A DNA stretch of 64,000 nucleotides, from positions 4,068,193 to 4,132,192 of the forward strand of contig CM030865.1 of NCBI GenBank assembly GCA_018105865.1, read 5' to 3'. Source of the DNA: Metaphire vulgaris. Taxonomy: Eukaryota > Annelida > Clitellata > Crassiclitellata > Megascolecidae. Position numbers and translations under genes: made by a program. Within the stretch, counting starts at the first letter, position 1; the number at the start of each line of letters is the position of its first letter. Shown here one piece after another: positions 1 to 17,666 of the stretch. The notes under the pieces are model-generated. The model searched no databases and was not told where the DNA came from. It was given only the letters and a program-made list of their open reading frames with translations.

Positions 1-90
1 TACGGTGAAAACAAATAACATTTCTAAATCGTTTTTATTCACAGCTGTTCTCAAGGTGTCGCCTCGAGATTGTTCGGACCTACATAACTT
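1..90 (+). pseudogene. Fragment of exon 3 of a fibrinogen-related gene
   Basis: An acceptor (ttcacag ending at 44) is followed by a reading frame resembling the start of exon 3 of genes A and C, including the DCSDL motif that opens the fibrinogen domain. The likeness stops near 84. The sequence then runs into a block also found upstream of gene C (from about 31596) and soon meets a stop. The intron just before it also resembles the intron 2 end of gene A. I read it as a truncated remnant of a fourth family member to the left. Confidence 0.7.
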
Positions 91-512
91 CTATCATATT
101 AATCTCTATCAAAGTTGTTGACTTGTTTCTGCTCTGAAAAATTTCCCACATCGACAATAACTTGAAGTTTTCAAATAAAAATTGCAAAGTGTCCATATCA
201 CACGAAAGCTATAATTATAGTCTTCAGAATGGTGTAACAATCTAGAGGGTTTCGTGGTTTTCCTGTTGATCTGACTTACAGGTAGCAGCAACACTTTGCA
301 AGTGTGGGAGTCAGTATCCACTTCATCTGATTCTCTCTCGCTCTGGCGTCATTGTGTGATCTTGTCGAAGAATAGGACTGCATTGTACATTGTGCAATGC
401 ACTGCATTGTAATCGAAAGGATATCTCATATTTTATGCAACTATACTGGTCTGCTGGCGAACGTCAAACAATTACACTATATGCACTGCCATTGGTATCG
501 TTGGCAACATAA
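84..512 (+). repeat. Upstream block shared by genes A and C
   Basis: This stretch aligns with about 31596-32110 upstream of gene C, with small insertions and deletions. Shared text includes the run around aaaatttcccaca and the end around cgttggcaacataatc. It is part of the duplicated unit that carries the PAN-fibrinogen genes. No coding region is recognised. Confidence 0.7.
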
Positions 513-552
513 TCACAAGCAGTTGTACAAAGGGACATGCAAAACTCATGCC

Positions 553-652
553 GACCAATCACAAGCGTCGTTCGTTCTGACCAATCACAAGCGTCGTTCG
601 TTCTGACCAATCACAAGCGTCGTTCGTTCCGACCAATCACAAGCGCCGTTCC
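553..652 (+). repeat. 26-bp tandem repeat, nearly four copies
   Basis: Units start at 553, 579, 605 and 631 (gaccaatcacaagcgtcgtt plus six bases) and are nearly identical; the last is slightly shorter. Each carries a CCAAT core. It lies about 2 kb upstream of gene A and is absent from the matching place upstream of gene C. Confidence 0.9.
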
Positions 653-689
653 AGCAATTTCTCCTGGGGTCAGGTGAGGTCCTTTCCAA

Positions 690-1420
690 TTTCCAGCAAT
701 AATCTGTTAATCTTACATGCTGCATTGGTCAGGTGAGGTCCCAGAGAGAATTCCAAAGAAATTCCAATGGGGAAATCCAAAATCAGAGACGTCGCCAAGG
801 AACACTGCCGAGGAGGCAAATTTTCCCTGTAACGGATGTGCAAGTCTGAATCGGCCGTGGGATAAGTGTAAAAAATGTTTAGACCACCTACCATAAACAA
901 TCTGCATGCGACAACAGCTGTCCAATGACATGAGAATTGTTTTCTGTTAATAGGTGAGGCGGTTGGTGATTCCCAGCACCATCTTGACACCTCACTCTGC
1001 CAGCCCACTTGTCATCCCTCCCAAACTGTGCCTTCTCAAACTTTCACCTGAACTTTGGAACTCGATCCCAGCTTCCCTCCGCAGACTTAATAATAATAAT
1101 AATGTGATTTTAAGTGGTTTAGATCTGTGATAATCTTACATGCTGAATTGTGTATATTTGACAGAGAATATCCAAAGAAATTCCAAACTGTTCCATTTGT
1201 CCAACCCTTGCACTAAAATTTTTTCTTTCAAAATCAGAGATGAGGATTTTGCACAAGGAACACTATGCCAAGGTAAAGGATCAAATTTTCCCTGTAATTT
1301 TGATGTTTCTATCAAGTCTGAATCGGCCCTGAGATAATGTGTAAAAATATTGAAGTGTTTAGCAATTATGGCGATAAACAATCTGCATTGCGACAACAGC
1401 TGTCCAATGACATATACATA
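690..1420. repeat. Two diverged copies of a roughly 300-bp block
   Basis: About 704-940 and 1130-1415 share a series of matching stretches in the same order, such as aatcttacatgctg, aaattttccctgtaa, ctgaatcggcc and caacagctgtccaatgacat. The second copy has extra internal sequence. No coding sense is recognised in either. Confidence 0.7.
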
Positions 1421-1779
1421 TTGCTGAGTTATTAATGACTTATAAAGGCGGTGATTATCTCTTTGTCACGATTCCTTTTCACCATTCCCAACATTTGGTT
1501 TCCCTTTTGCTGCCTCCATGCATTGGTAGATGGATTCACTCTGCCACCCCAAGCCCACTTTTTCAATTGTGGTTAGAACCTCATCCCAAAAATATTTGCA
1601 TTACCATTATTAGACTTCTCAACATGCATTACGAACATTTATCAATATTGAAAAGCACCTGCCAGTCCAAGACCACTGGAACAATCGATCTTCTTGTAAA
1701 ATTTTTGCATCATCCTCCGAGTCTATATAGACTTGGACACTTTCAAACTATAAAATCTGATTCCTCATTTCCTATAATT

Positions 1780-2037
1780 CCCGCATTATCTCCTCAAGTC
1801 TTCAGGTCTAAGCTTAAATCATTCCTTTTTCTAAAATCATCTATTCCATAGCTGTAACAACCTAACCTCACTGCCCTTTGGATGTTGACTATTGCCTGGC
1901 TGGTAATATACCTTCCCCATAGCTATTTTAAGAGAGGCTGAGCGCCTAAGAATAAGCAGCTACTGTTGTGCTGTTTTCCAAGGCGCTATAGAAATCCACG
2001 AGATTTTACTTTACTTTACTTACTTTACTTACTTAAG
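1780..2037 (+). mobile_element. CR1-like LINE 3' end with (TTAC)n tail
   Basis: The C-terminal reading frame (SSQVFRSKLKSFLFLKS-like), the UTR text ending in gcgctatagaaatccacgag and the TTAC-rich tail closely match the element at 61009-61430. Only the 3' end is present; the reverse transcriptase is missing. Confidence 0.75.
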
Positions 2038-2419
2038 GTAATTTTTGTGTGACCCTACAACTGCACAGAAATGTTAATAACCTTATTTAATTATTAATAG
2101 TTTATGCCTTCTGCCCTCCAGCGGAGGCTGAGGGTCTCCGGTCTCGTTAGCCCCTTTGTCTTTTGTTGGTAACACAGTCAGTCGTTACTAGCTGCCGTAG
2201 TAACCTACATTACATGTATATTATATGATAGAAGTGAATAACGTATTCATTTCAACGCCAGGAAGGCAGCTTCCTAGCTGGTTGCCACTGCACTGTATGA
2301 TTTCAATGGAGTCGACGTGGCCAGTTTTTTCAATAAGGTTTCCGTATCGGTGTTTGTCATGACAGGGGGCATTGACAGCGGTTCACTAACGACCGGATTT
2401 TATGAAAAGATTATGAAAT

Positions 2420-2632
2420 GATGTTTGGAAACACCTCCTTGACAACTGCTCATGTCGCCCATGGCAGACATGCAACAGTTGATTCTGGGCATGTAGAGCG
2501 CTCATCAGTCGGACAGAAATTCCTGTTCAGAATAGTCGCAGATACTGAATTGACGATTAACTAACTGACCAATAATCTAACAGAACTTTTTAAGTTGCTC
2601 TCGTATAGGACGAACTGAGTTTCAAATGAAAC
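2420..2632 (+). promoter_or_regulatory. Conserved proximal upstream region of gene A
   Basis: The roughly 210 bases before the start codon are nearly the same before gene C (34684-34896) and clearly related before gene B (23313-23525). Shared runs include tgtcgcccatg, tctgggcat and gtcgcagat. I see no certain TATA box. The sharing may reflect common regulation or only recent duplication; a promoter role is inferred. Confidence 0.45.
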
Positions 2633-9104
<6,472 letters not shown>

Positions 9105-9431
9105 ATTTTCTTTTCTTTGGAACTGATTGCGTCTTTTTACCTGCATACATAAACCCCTTCATTTGAATGTTATAATGCTAATCTCTTATCAATGTTAACA
9201 TTCTCCTGTTTTTGTGAAACATTACATAGACAATTTTAGAAGTTCCTCTTGATCCTTGACCATATGCATAATAGTGATTACGTTATACTGTGACATTCTA
9301 GATTAACCAACTATCGGGATTCCAGGATCCCTTAGGTTAATCTTGTTTGTTTCCTTATGCTCATGATAATGTCAATTGTCTTTATTTACTGTGAACATGT
9401 AATGTCCTTTTTCATTTTTTCACCTTAATTA
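9105..9431. other. 3' flank of gene A
   Basis: Just after the stop, cttttctttggaactgattgcgt is related to the sequence after gene B. From about 9296 a stretch resembling the 3' end of the LINE near 41510-41700 is present. I see no clear polyadenylation signal close to the stop and no gene. Confidence 0.45.
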
Positions 9432-9439
9432 AGTATTAT

Positions 9440-9490
<51 letters not shown>

Positions 9491-10735
9491 GCTCATAGTC
9501 CCCTCAGGAACCGTCGAGACCAGTAGCATGCTCAACGATTCTTTTCCAATTTTCGCGGTCTTGTGCCGCATGTATTGCCTCTCCAAGATTTAATCCCGTC
9601 CACTCTCTGATGTCGTCGAACCATCGTCTTCTGGGCCTTCCAGGAGGGCGTGTTCCCCCCATTGTTCCCTTCATTGCAACGTTCAGAATTCTCTTCTCTT
9701 CCATGCAACTGACATGACCAAACATCTGGAGCTTCCTTTCTTTGATTGTGTTTATCACATCACTGTCGATCCTGATTCTTCTCCTTACTTCTTTATTCGT
9801 GATTTTCATTCCCTACCATATCTTAAGAAGCCGTCGGTAGCATCGCATTTCGAAAGTCAGGAGTCGCCTGCAGTCATCCTTTTTCAGTGTCCAGGTCTCA
9901 CCGCCATAAAGGAGCACAGAGAAGACACAGATTCGTAAAAGTTGGAGCTTTGTCTTGAGGGAGATCTTTCCAGAGCTCCATAGTTTGCCAAGGCGACCCA
10001 ATGCTGAGCTGGCCAGACCAATCCTCCTCCTAATCTCCTGACTTCAATTCCCATCTGCACGCACCAAGCTTCCCAGATATACAAACTGCTCGACCGTTTC
10101 CAACTGGGTGCTGTCTAAGGTGATTACCACCGGCTCCTCCACTCTACCTGCCACCATGACTTTTGTCTTTTTGACGTTGATTTCGAGACCTAACCTTTTG
10201 CTCTCTTCGTTTAATGTATTCAACATCTTTTGTAGTCCACTTTGCGTGAAGGACATGAGATCGACGTCGTCAGCAAATCGCAAATCTTTCAGCGTCTTCA
10301 CCTGGATGTTTATTCCTCCCTCCTCTTCCTCTCCTAGTCTCTCCATTGCTCGCTCTAGCATGAGTAAGAATAGCAGTGGTGATATTGGGTCACCCTGTCG
10401 TGAGCCCACTGTCGGCCTGAACCAGTTTCCGATATTTCCGTTGACCCTGACTGCAGCCATCGCCGATTTATACAGGCTGTGGATGATCCTCAGCAGCTTA
10501 CCGTCCACACCATAGCTCTCCAGCGTCGCCCATAGCCCCTCATGCCAGACCGAGTCAAATGCTTTGGTGTAAATCACGAAGCAATTATAGATGCATTTTC
10601 CATATTCCCTGGCTTGTTCGATCAGCAGTCTTAGTGTCAGGATTTGATGGGTGGTGCTCCTGGTACTTCTGAATCCTGCCTGCTCTTCAGATAGGTGGCA
10701 TTCTACCTTTGCTCTTAGTCGTTGCAAAAGGATTA
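9432..10735 (-). mobile_element. 5'-truncated RTE-type LINE with (TCA)n tail
   Basis: On the - strand a reverse transcriptase frame runs from about 10727. It carries EEQAGFRSTRSTTHQI, a FADD active-site motif, GDPISPLLF and later VLLYGGETWTLKK. A further frame (9504-9809) holds the C-terminal GRPRRRWFDDIREW-like region. It is broken by frameshifts and lacks the endonuclease. The 3' end is a long TCA/TGA repeat (about 9432-9490), a typical simple-repeat tail. It is inactive and lies downstream of gene A. Confidence 0.85.
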
Positions 10736-10882
10736 TAAATATATGTTTATAATCGGATTGATGATTACTGTATGCTTTTGGAAATAAATAAACTCATTCA
10801 TTCATTCATTCAACAATCCATACATTCCGAACGATAAATTCTTATAAAATAACAGATATATTCTGATTAATGTTATCACTAG
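10736..10882. other. AT-rich stretch with (ATTC)n
   Basis: Contains ggaaataaataaactcattc followed by short ATTC repeats, as seen at some LINE 3' ends. Nothing else is recognised. Confidence 0.4.
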
Positions 10883-11107
10883 CAACGTACAACCAATCAA
10901 TCAATTAATGCACTTTTATAGCGCCACTATCAAAATGCCCAGGGCATCATCCGATGGTGTAACAAATCCAATCGAATTAGAGCCAGGTCAAGCCGGAAAG
11001 ATCAGTCAGATCAGCGGGGGAGCAATGAAAGGGAGATAGGCCAAGCTAAACTGGTGCGTCTTAAGACCGAACCTGAAAGTTGATAAAGTGCAGGTTATGC
11101 AAAGTAT

Positions 11108-11257
11108 AATATATAATATAATATAATATAATATAACATAACATAACATAACATATTATAATATAATATAACATAATATAATATAATATAATATAATATA
11201 ATATAATATAATATAATATAATATAATATAATATAATATAATATAATATAATATAAT
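11108..11257. repeat. (ATAAT)n microsatellite in unit 1
   Basis: A long pentanucleotide run with ATAAC variants. The matching run in unit 2 (16431-16545) is shorter, which accounts for most of the length difference between the units. Confidence 0.95.
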
Positions 11258-11683
11258 CATGAACTGATTATGGTGGCATATCGTACAAGTACTACTAGGA
11301 CACCTTACAACTAAAAAACAAACAGTATATCCTACAACGATCAATGTTCTGGATAACTACGAACAAAGAGAGCAGTTTTAAAGTGATGTTTCTAATGAAT
11401 TCTAGAGCCTATAGAGCCACACACTGAGAAGCAACTAGCCCACTGCCTGTACGAGAATGAGGAACAGCAAATGAAAGTCCTCCTGTCGACTATCAAGTGA
11501 AGTCTAGCTGGGCCTATATGTTCAAATCTGGGAGCTTGGAATAGAACGTTTATAGATTGGTTTTTGTGTTATTGCGCTATAATAATTATGTAAATGAGCA
11601 TGGCGATTGGCTTGTTTCAACCATGCGTCCAGCATAAGCCTGTATGTTGAAGCCAGCTGTGGACGCCATATTGTTAACGCGCA

Positions 11684-11802
11684 CCTCAAGACAGAGCAGC
11701 AGAAAATGGCGCCCACCAATCAAAATCTGTATACTGAACATGAATAATCATGAGACTTCTTTCATTGGTCGACGTCATTTTCTGCTGCTCTGTTTTGAGG
11801 GC
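11684..11802. repeat. Inverted repeat with roughly 40-bp arms
   Basis: Arms at about 11684-11722 and 11762-11802 are reverse complements around acagagcagcagaaaatg. They lie within the 285 bp present in unit 1 and absent from unit 2, so this may be the core of a small mobile element. The outer boundaries share only TGT, so a deletion in unit 2 is equally possible. Confidence 0.65.
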
Positions 11803-12252
11803 CTTTTACTATGTTTTGCGTAAAAACAAATGGCGGATAGGCTCCGCCCACATGCCCATAGTTGGCTTCAGCCGTTAAGTAGGCTCATATTCTCTCCTGT
11901 GTATTATTGCTCCAAGGTTTCCACCCTCCCCATCTCAGTCCAGCAGCGTGCAGCATTCCCGTATTGGCAAGATTGAGCGGCTCGCGTGGATAAAAATCCA
12001 CGCACCTGGTGCGTCTTAAGACGGTTACTTCACCCAACCAACCAACCCATCGTAATACATAACAATTTTTAAACCACGACTTATTTTGTGACCCAATCCA
12101 CCATAAAAATATAAATATCTTACCCAACCCAATCCAGCTAAGCCCATCATAAACATGGAAATTTCTAACCCAGTCCAACGGCAACAATTTGTGGAACCAA
12201 CCCATGTCCATGTTTGGACGAGATTCGTGAGATCGTTGACTCAACCCACCGC

Positions 12253-12409
12253 CAGGGTTGGAGTTGCCGGGAGGGTTGGGGGAGGTTGAACCCCAGCTAA
12301 CTTTGCAACCCTCCCAAAAATCGCATATCTGGTACATGCAGTTTCTGTCATGCATTGAAATTCAGTCCCCAACCACCCCCTCAGCTCAAATTTCACAACT
12401 CCAACACTG
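12253..12409. mobile_element. 157-bp hAT-like element in unit 1
   Basis: Ends CAGGGTTGGAGTTG and caactccaacactg are inverted repeats. Flanks CCCACCGC (12245-12252) and CCCACCGT (now split by the LTR element, resuming at 15200) match at 7 of 8. Unit 2 has the empty site near 17250. The LTR element later landed at its right border. Confidence 0.8.
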
Positions 12410-12411
12410 CC

Positions 12412-12709
12412 TATACTAACGGACGGTCGCTAGTATGCTAATATATAGTCTTGAGTTTTAATAATTTAATGTAACTTTAATCAAACATCGAACAACTGCA
12501 AATCAGTGTCATGTCTTTGACTGTCTTCAGACTACTGTCTTAACTATTCGGCTGCCTAGCCTACTCTGTCAGCTACGGCTGCTGGCTGCAGCTGCCTGCC
12601 CACGCAGCTGCTACAGCTACGGGCGGTAGCGCCCTCAAGTGGTGGCGGTCGGCCACTCGACCGCTGGTCAGCCCTAACGGCTGGCAGACTCCTGAAGTCG
12701 GTCATTACA
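12412..12709 (-). repeat. 3' LTR
   Basis: 298 bp, matching the 5' LTR apart from a few substitutions and an 8-bp difference (the 5' copy has extra agttctta-like bases near 15025). Near identity of the pair points to a fairly recent insertion. Confidence 0.9.
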
Positions 12710-12724
12710 TCTCCCCCTCCCCCC
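12710..12724 (-). other. Polypurine tract
   Basis: On the - strand GGGGGGAGGGGGAGA directly abuts the TG that opens the 3' LTR. This is the usual position of the plus-strand primer in LTR elements. Confidence 0.85.
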
Positions 12725-14060
12725 GGGAAGAAAGTTCTGAAGCAACGCCAGATGGCGTCTTCGTTCGACGTCCGGCGCAGCAATTCGGAAGCATCGACGA
12801 ACTGACGGGAAAGCGTCGGAGAATATGGCGCTGTCTGGAAAGAGCGCGAAGGCTGCCTCGAGTCGGCGGACGACGGTACGAGCAGCAACGCTTCCACATC
12901 CGAGACAGGCGGAAGTGCTCTCGGGCAGAGCGGAAGTCCACCGGCAGCTGGGGCGCGGTGACCATAGAACTCTTCAGTCGCTGTGACGGCTGTCACAGGA
13001 AGCACAAATGCATCAGACGTCGCTAATGACGGAGTAGAAAATACGGAAGTCACAGCGGAAGTGAACGTCGCTGGGGTCGGTGCCACAGCGGAAATGAAAG
13101 TGAACGTCGCTGGCTTCGCAGCGGAAGTCGCGGTAGGCTCAGCGGAGGTACTCGACGCTGACGTACCGGAAGTAGTCGACGCTGGACGACCGGAAGTGAT
13201 CGACGGTGGCACAGCGGACAAGTTCGACGCTGGCAGACCGGAAGTGCTCGACGGTGCCATAGCGGAAAGGGTCGACGTGAACGTCGCTGGAGGTGCAGCG
13301 GAAATCACACGAAACATAGCAGCTGTCTCTGAAGAGGCTGCAGACGTCGACGATAAGCCTCGGACGTCACTGATGACACATCAGGCGGCGCTGATGGCAC
13401 GGCTGGCGTCGGCGGTGACGCCTCCCATGGGCGGAAGTAGGCGATTTCCGCGGCGGCTGAGCGCCCGGCGGCGGCTGCTACTGACTCGGACCCATCGGAG
13501 ATGCTCGTCGCAGGCGCAATGGAAGCGATCGACACTTGCCCTGCGGAAGTGATCGTGGCCGGCGCAGTGGAAATCCTCGTCACAGGCACGGCGGAGAATA
13601 TCGGCGCTGGTGGACCGGAAGTGACGGTCGACGCAGCGGATAACGTAGTGAACGTCGCTTGAGGTACAGCGGGAATCACAGGAACCACAGCGGACGGCTC
13701 TGAGGACAACTCAGGGGTCGCTGAAAACACATCGGGCGTCGCTAAGGCAACGGACGGCACAGATGACGCAGCCGACGACGTTGACGCAACGCTCGTCGCT
13801 GATGACGTATCCCTTGGCCGGCCGTAGGCAGTCGCCGCGGCTGAAGCGTGCCCGGCTGTCGCGGCTACTGGCGCGACCCAAGGTCGAATTCCGACGGTGA
13901 CCTTGCCCGAGGCGGATGGTCGCTCGGAGGTCAACGTTAATGACGCTGGCATCGAGGGAGACTGTGTCGCTGATGCAGCTGAAAACAGGGCCGGCTCAGC
14001 AGAAGTGACGTCGGAGTCCACTTCCGGTGGCGCCCAGTACCAATCTACACTGCTGAAGGA
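12725..14060 (-). repeat. Degenerate repeats coding a Ser/Thr/Ala/Pro-rich tail
   Basis: Short degenerate units built on gcggaagt, gacgtcgctg and similar words recur through this stretch. On the - strand they read as long open frames rich in S, T, A and P (13305-14060 and 12556-13317, in different frames that overlap near 13310). The first is in frame with the zinc-knuckle region upstream. The composition resembles a low-complexity stalk. The complementary strand is also open (12983-13552), as expected from the base composition. Confidence 0.7.
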
Positions 14061-14673
14061 GATGGCAGACAGATCTTCATGGTCGTAGAAGGACGCGATG
14101 ATGATGCTGTCGACGTCATCGGCCAGATCGGTACCGACAGAACGCGTGTCGTGTCGGCGACGGTGCTGCGATCGCTGGCGCTGTCGGCGGCCTTCGTAAC
14201 CGGAAATCAGCGCTGACGATCGGCAGACCAGTGCAAAATGGCCGACCTTGAAACAGGTGGTACACGCCTGGTCTCTGGCAGGGCAGCAACCGTCTCTGGC
14301 AGCATGCCCGCGGCGCCCGCAGTTGGCGCACAGCTTGGCGGAAGCGCTTGAAGGACCGGGCGTCGGTGGCCTTGGCGGTCGATAGGCTGGCTTCGCGGCC
14401 GTGTTGACTGTATTCGTCGGCGAGAGCGTCCGTCTCTAGCCGAGGCGCTGCTGGGAAGCCCGACGGACCAGAGTTCTGCTGTCTCGATGGTCTGTGGCTT
14501 TGCGTCCAGCCCAAGCGCTGGCGAGACCGGTCGGCGATCTTCTCAAGCCGAGCAGTCTGAACGAAGACCGGCGGACGAGGCACCGCTACGTAGAAGCGGT
14601 CCAAAGGTCCCCGTCTAGTCAATGAAGACGATGACGACGAAAGGGGTGCCGTTGTGATGACCATGATCGACAA
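14061..14673 (-). CDS. gag remnant with two CCHC zinc knuckles
   Basis: On the - strand, one frame around 14190-14335 encodes two knuckles. The first is CANCGRRGHAARDGC and the second, after a short spacer, is CTTCFKVGHFALVC. The spacing is like that of Gypsy-group gag proteins. The same frame has a stop near 14435. A neighbouring frame is open over 14116-14673 and covers the region upstream of that stop, so a frameshift probably separates the two halves. Nucleic-acid binding is expected from the knuckles. The gene looks decayed. Confidence 0.75.
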
Positions 14674-14879
14674 CGAAAAGCACTCACAGGTCTCGATCGC
14701 GAAAAGTTGGCGTCCAAGATGGCGGACCGCGTCTGTCTTGTTCCGAGAGAACGCTGTAGTCGGGTCCCTTTGTCCTCGCGCGCTGAACGATGACAGCGCG
14801 GCGTCGGTTGCAAGTGCAGTGTTCCTTAACTTCCTTTGAAGCAGAAGCCAAGTATTCGGTCGTGAAGGTTCGAATTTTC

Positions 14880-14888
14880 TCGTCGCCA
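14880..14888 (-). other. Primer binding site, tRNA-Ser-like
   Basis: On the - strand TGGCGACGA starts 2 nt after the 5' LTR, and ATTCGAACC follows a few bases on. Both pieces fit my memory of the 3' end and T-loop of a eukaryotic tRNA-Ser; a tRNA comparison would settle it. Confidence 0.7.
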
Positions 14889-14890
14889 GA

Positions 14891-15196
14891 TATACTAACG
14901 GACGGTCGCTAGTATGTTAATATATAGTCTTGAGTTTTAATAATTTAATGTAACTTTAATCAAACATCGAACAACTGCAAATCAGTGTCATGTCTTTGAC
15001 TGTCTTCAGACTACTGTCTTAAGTTCTTAACTATTCGGCTGCCTAGCCTACTCTGTCAGCTACGGCTGCTGGCTGCAGCTGCTTGACCACGCAGCTGCTA
15101 CAGCTACGGGCGGTAACGCCCTCAAGTGGTGGCGGTCGGCCACTCGACCGCTGGTCAGCCCTAACGGCTGGCAGACTCCTGAAGTCGGTCATTACA
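14891..15196 (-). repeat. 5' LTR
   Basis: 306 bp, opening TGTAATGACC on the - strand and ending GTTAGTATA. It would hold the promoter of the element; I do not see a certain TATA box. Confidence 0.9.
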
Positions 15197-15789
15197 CTGC
15201 CCACCGTAATACATTACAATTTTACATTTTTTCTGACCCAACGTAACTCACCATAGAAATGGAAATGTCTAACCCAACCCAACCCATAGGTGGAACAACC
15301 CATGTCCATGTCTGTAGGAGAGTCGTGAGATCGTTGAGCTTTCGCCATCTTGGCCGCCTCCTTCTTACTGAACTACTCCTACGTCACATAGCTGCAGTGA
15401 CGTAGTTATCGTCTGTCAACCTAAAAATAGAAACAAAGCAGTCAACAAACATGACGTTATCCAAAACTACTATTATTAGTACTGAAACGATCTTCCAACG
15501 GGCTCCTTGGGTTCAACACAGCTTGAGAGGGGAAACAAGCACGCCGCTGCAACCTTTATAGTGATACGGCCATAAAGTTTGAAACCGGGAAAAACAACGA
15601 CGAGGCCTCAGAAATGAGGTAAAGGGTAACGGCTGGGTTGAGGGAACAAGGTAGAGGGGGATAAAGAAAAGAGGAAGTCGAGACAAAGACGTTTGAAGGC
15701 GTTAGGAGAACTAGTCCTGTAGGGGTAGAGTAGAAAAATTAGTTCAAGCTGTTCGATAAGACACTCGAGTTATGGTTGCTATCACTAGC

Positions 15790-16205
15790 AACCATTGACG
15801 TCTATTAATAGCCTAGACTGGTCATAGGCTCGTTAATCTCAGCTCACGGTCGGAGAAACGTAAGATGACTGCCGACCTCGGCAGCCTCACTATTGCCGAC
15901 TTGAACTTCCCGTTTTGCTATTTAAATTCCTTTTGGTGATTTTCACTCGTATATAAATATTCCTGATTATATAAGCTATTTTTGGCAGTAGGAATTAATT
16001 TTAGGTCGATTAGTTTAGGAATTATAGGCCGTTCTGTTGTACGTGGTGCATGCCGGATTTTTCAGCGAATTTACCACATTAAAGCATTAACGATAAGTTA
16101 ACACACTCCTGAGCTTAGCAAAATGATGGAACTTTAGCCTCAGTTGCTGCAATTACAGGCTATAGACCATGACCAGTCAAGGCTATTAATAGACGTCAAT
16201 GCTAC
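15790..16205. repeat. Spacer with terminal inverted repeats between the two units
   Basis: Arms at about 15795-15833 (cattgacgtctattaatagc) and 16158-16200 (its complement) enclose roughly 330 bp of AT-rich sequence. This looks like a fold-back or non-autonomous DNA element at the junction of the duplicated units. Nothing coding is recognised. Confidence 0.65.
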
Positions 16206-16430
16206 CAACGTACAACCAATCAATCAATTAATGAACTTTTATAGCGCCACTATCAAAATGCCCAGGGCATCATCCGATGGTGTAACAAATCCAATCGAAT
16301 TAGAGCCAGGTCAAGCCGGAAAGATCAGTCAGATCAGCGGGGGAGCAATGAAAGGGAGATAGGCCAAGCTAAACTGGTGCGTCTTAAGACCGAACCTGAA
16401 CGTTGATAAAGTGCAGGTTATGCAAAGTAT

Positions 16431-16545
16431 AATATATAATATAATATAATATAATATAACATAACATAACATAACATATTATAATATAATATAACATAAT
16501 ATAATATAATATAATATAATATAATATAATATAATATAATATAAT
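16431..16545. repeat. (ATAAT)n microsatellite in unit 2
   Basis: Counterpart of 11108-11257, shorter here. Confidence 0.95.
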
Positions 16546-17666
16546 CATGAACTGATTATGGTGGCATATCGTACAAGTACTACTAGGACACCTTACAACT
16601 AAAAAACAAACAGTATATCCTACAACGATCAATGTTCTGGATAACTACGAACAAAGAGAGCAGTTTTAAAGTGATGTTTCTAATGAATTCTAGAGCCTAT
16701 AGAGCCACACACTGAGAAGCAACTAGCCCACTGCCTGTACGAGAATGAGGAACAGCAAATGAAAGTCCTCCTGTCGACTATCAAGTGAAGTCTAGCTGGG
16801 CCTATATGTTCAAATCTGGGAGCTTGGAATAGAACGTTTATAGATTGGTTTTTGTGTTATTGCGCTATAATAATTATGTAAATGAGCATGGCGATTGGCT
16901 TGTGTATTATTGCTCCAAGGTTTCCACCCTCCCCATCTCAGTCCAGCAGCGTGCAGCATTCCCGTATTGGCAAGATTGAGCGGCTCGCGTGGATAAAAAT
17001 CCACGCACCTGGTGAGTCTTAAGACGGTGTTACTTCACCCAACCAACCAACCCATCGTAATACATGACAATTTTTAGACCACGACTTATTTTGTGACCCA
17101 ATCCACCATAAAAATATAAATATCTTACCCAACCCAATCCAGCTAAGCCCATCATAAACATGGAAATTTCTAACCCAGTCCAACGGCAACAATTTGTGGA
17201 ACCAACCCATGTCCATGTTTGGACGAGATTCGTGAGATCGTTGACTCAACCCACCGTAATACATTACAGTTTTACATTTTTTCTGACCCAACGTAACTCA
17301 CCATAGAAATGGAAATGTCTAACCCAACCCAACCCAACCCATGGGTGGAACAACCCATGTCCATGTCTGTATGAGAGTCGTGAGATCGTTGAGCTTTCGC
17401 CATCTTGGCCGCCTCCTTCTTACTGAACTCCTCCTACGTCACATAGCTGCAGTGACGTAGTTATCGTCTGTCAACCTAAAAATAGAAACAAAGCAGTCAA
17501 CAAACATGACGTTATCCAAAACTACTATTATTAGTACTGAAACGATCATCCAACGGGCTCCATGGGTTCAACACAGCTTGAGAGGGGAAACAAGCACGCC
17601 GCTGCAACCTTTATAGTGATACGGCCATAAAGTTTGAAACCGGGAAAAACAACGACGGGGCCTCAG

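Larger units (their letters stand above)
12412..15196 (-). mobile_element. LTR retrotransposon lacking pol
   Basis: Direct repeats of 298 bp (12412-12709) and 306 bp (14891-15196) are nearly identical and end TG...TA on the - strand. A 5-bp duplication CTGCC (12407-12411, 15197-15201) flanks the element. The - strand shows a primer binding site (14880-14888) 2 nt from the 5' LTR and a purine tract (12710-12724) before the 3' LTR. The 2.18-kb interior has gag zinc knuckles but no protease, reverse transcriptase or integrase. The tRNA-Ser-like primer site and knuckle spacing suggest a Gypsy-group origin. It could move only with help from another element. Confidence 0.9.
10883..15779 (+). repeat. 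Tandem segmental duplication, unit 1
   Basis: After removing inserted elements, about 1.65 kb matches unit 2 (16206-20404) nearly base for base, in the same order and orientation. Insertions only in this unit are 285 bp (about 11616-11900), a 157-bp element (12253-12409) and an LTR retrotransposon (12412-15196). Unit 2 has the uninterrupted sequence at each site. No host gene is seen. Confidence 0.9.

Noticed and set aside
553..652. CRISPR-like array
   Set aside because: Units are contiguous without spacers and the DNA is eukaryotic, so this is a minisatellite.
11616..11900. Insertion of a defined mobile element in unit 1
   Set aside because: Only TGT is shared at the borders, so a deletion in unit 2 explains it equally well; kept only as an inverted repeat.
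12983..13552. Long + strand open frame opposite the LTR interior
   Set aside because: It mirrors the repeat composition of the opposite strand and has no recognisable domain; the LTR element is clearly oriented on the - strand.
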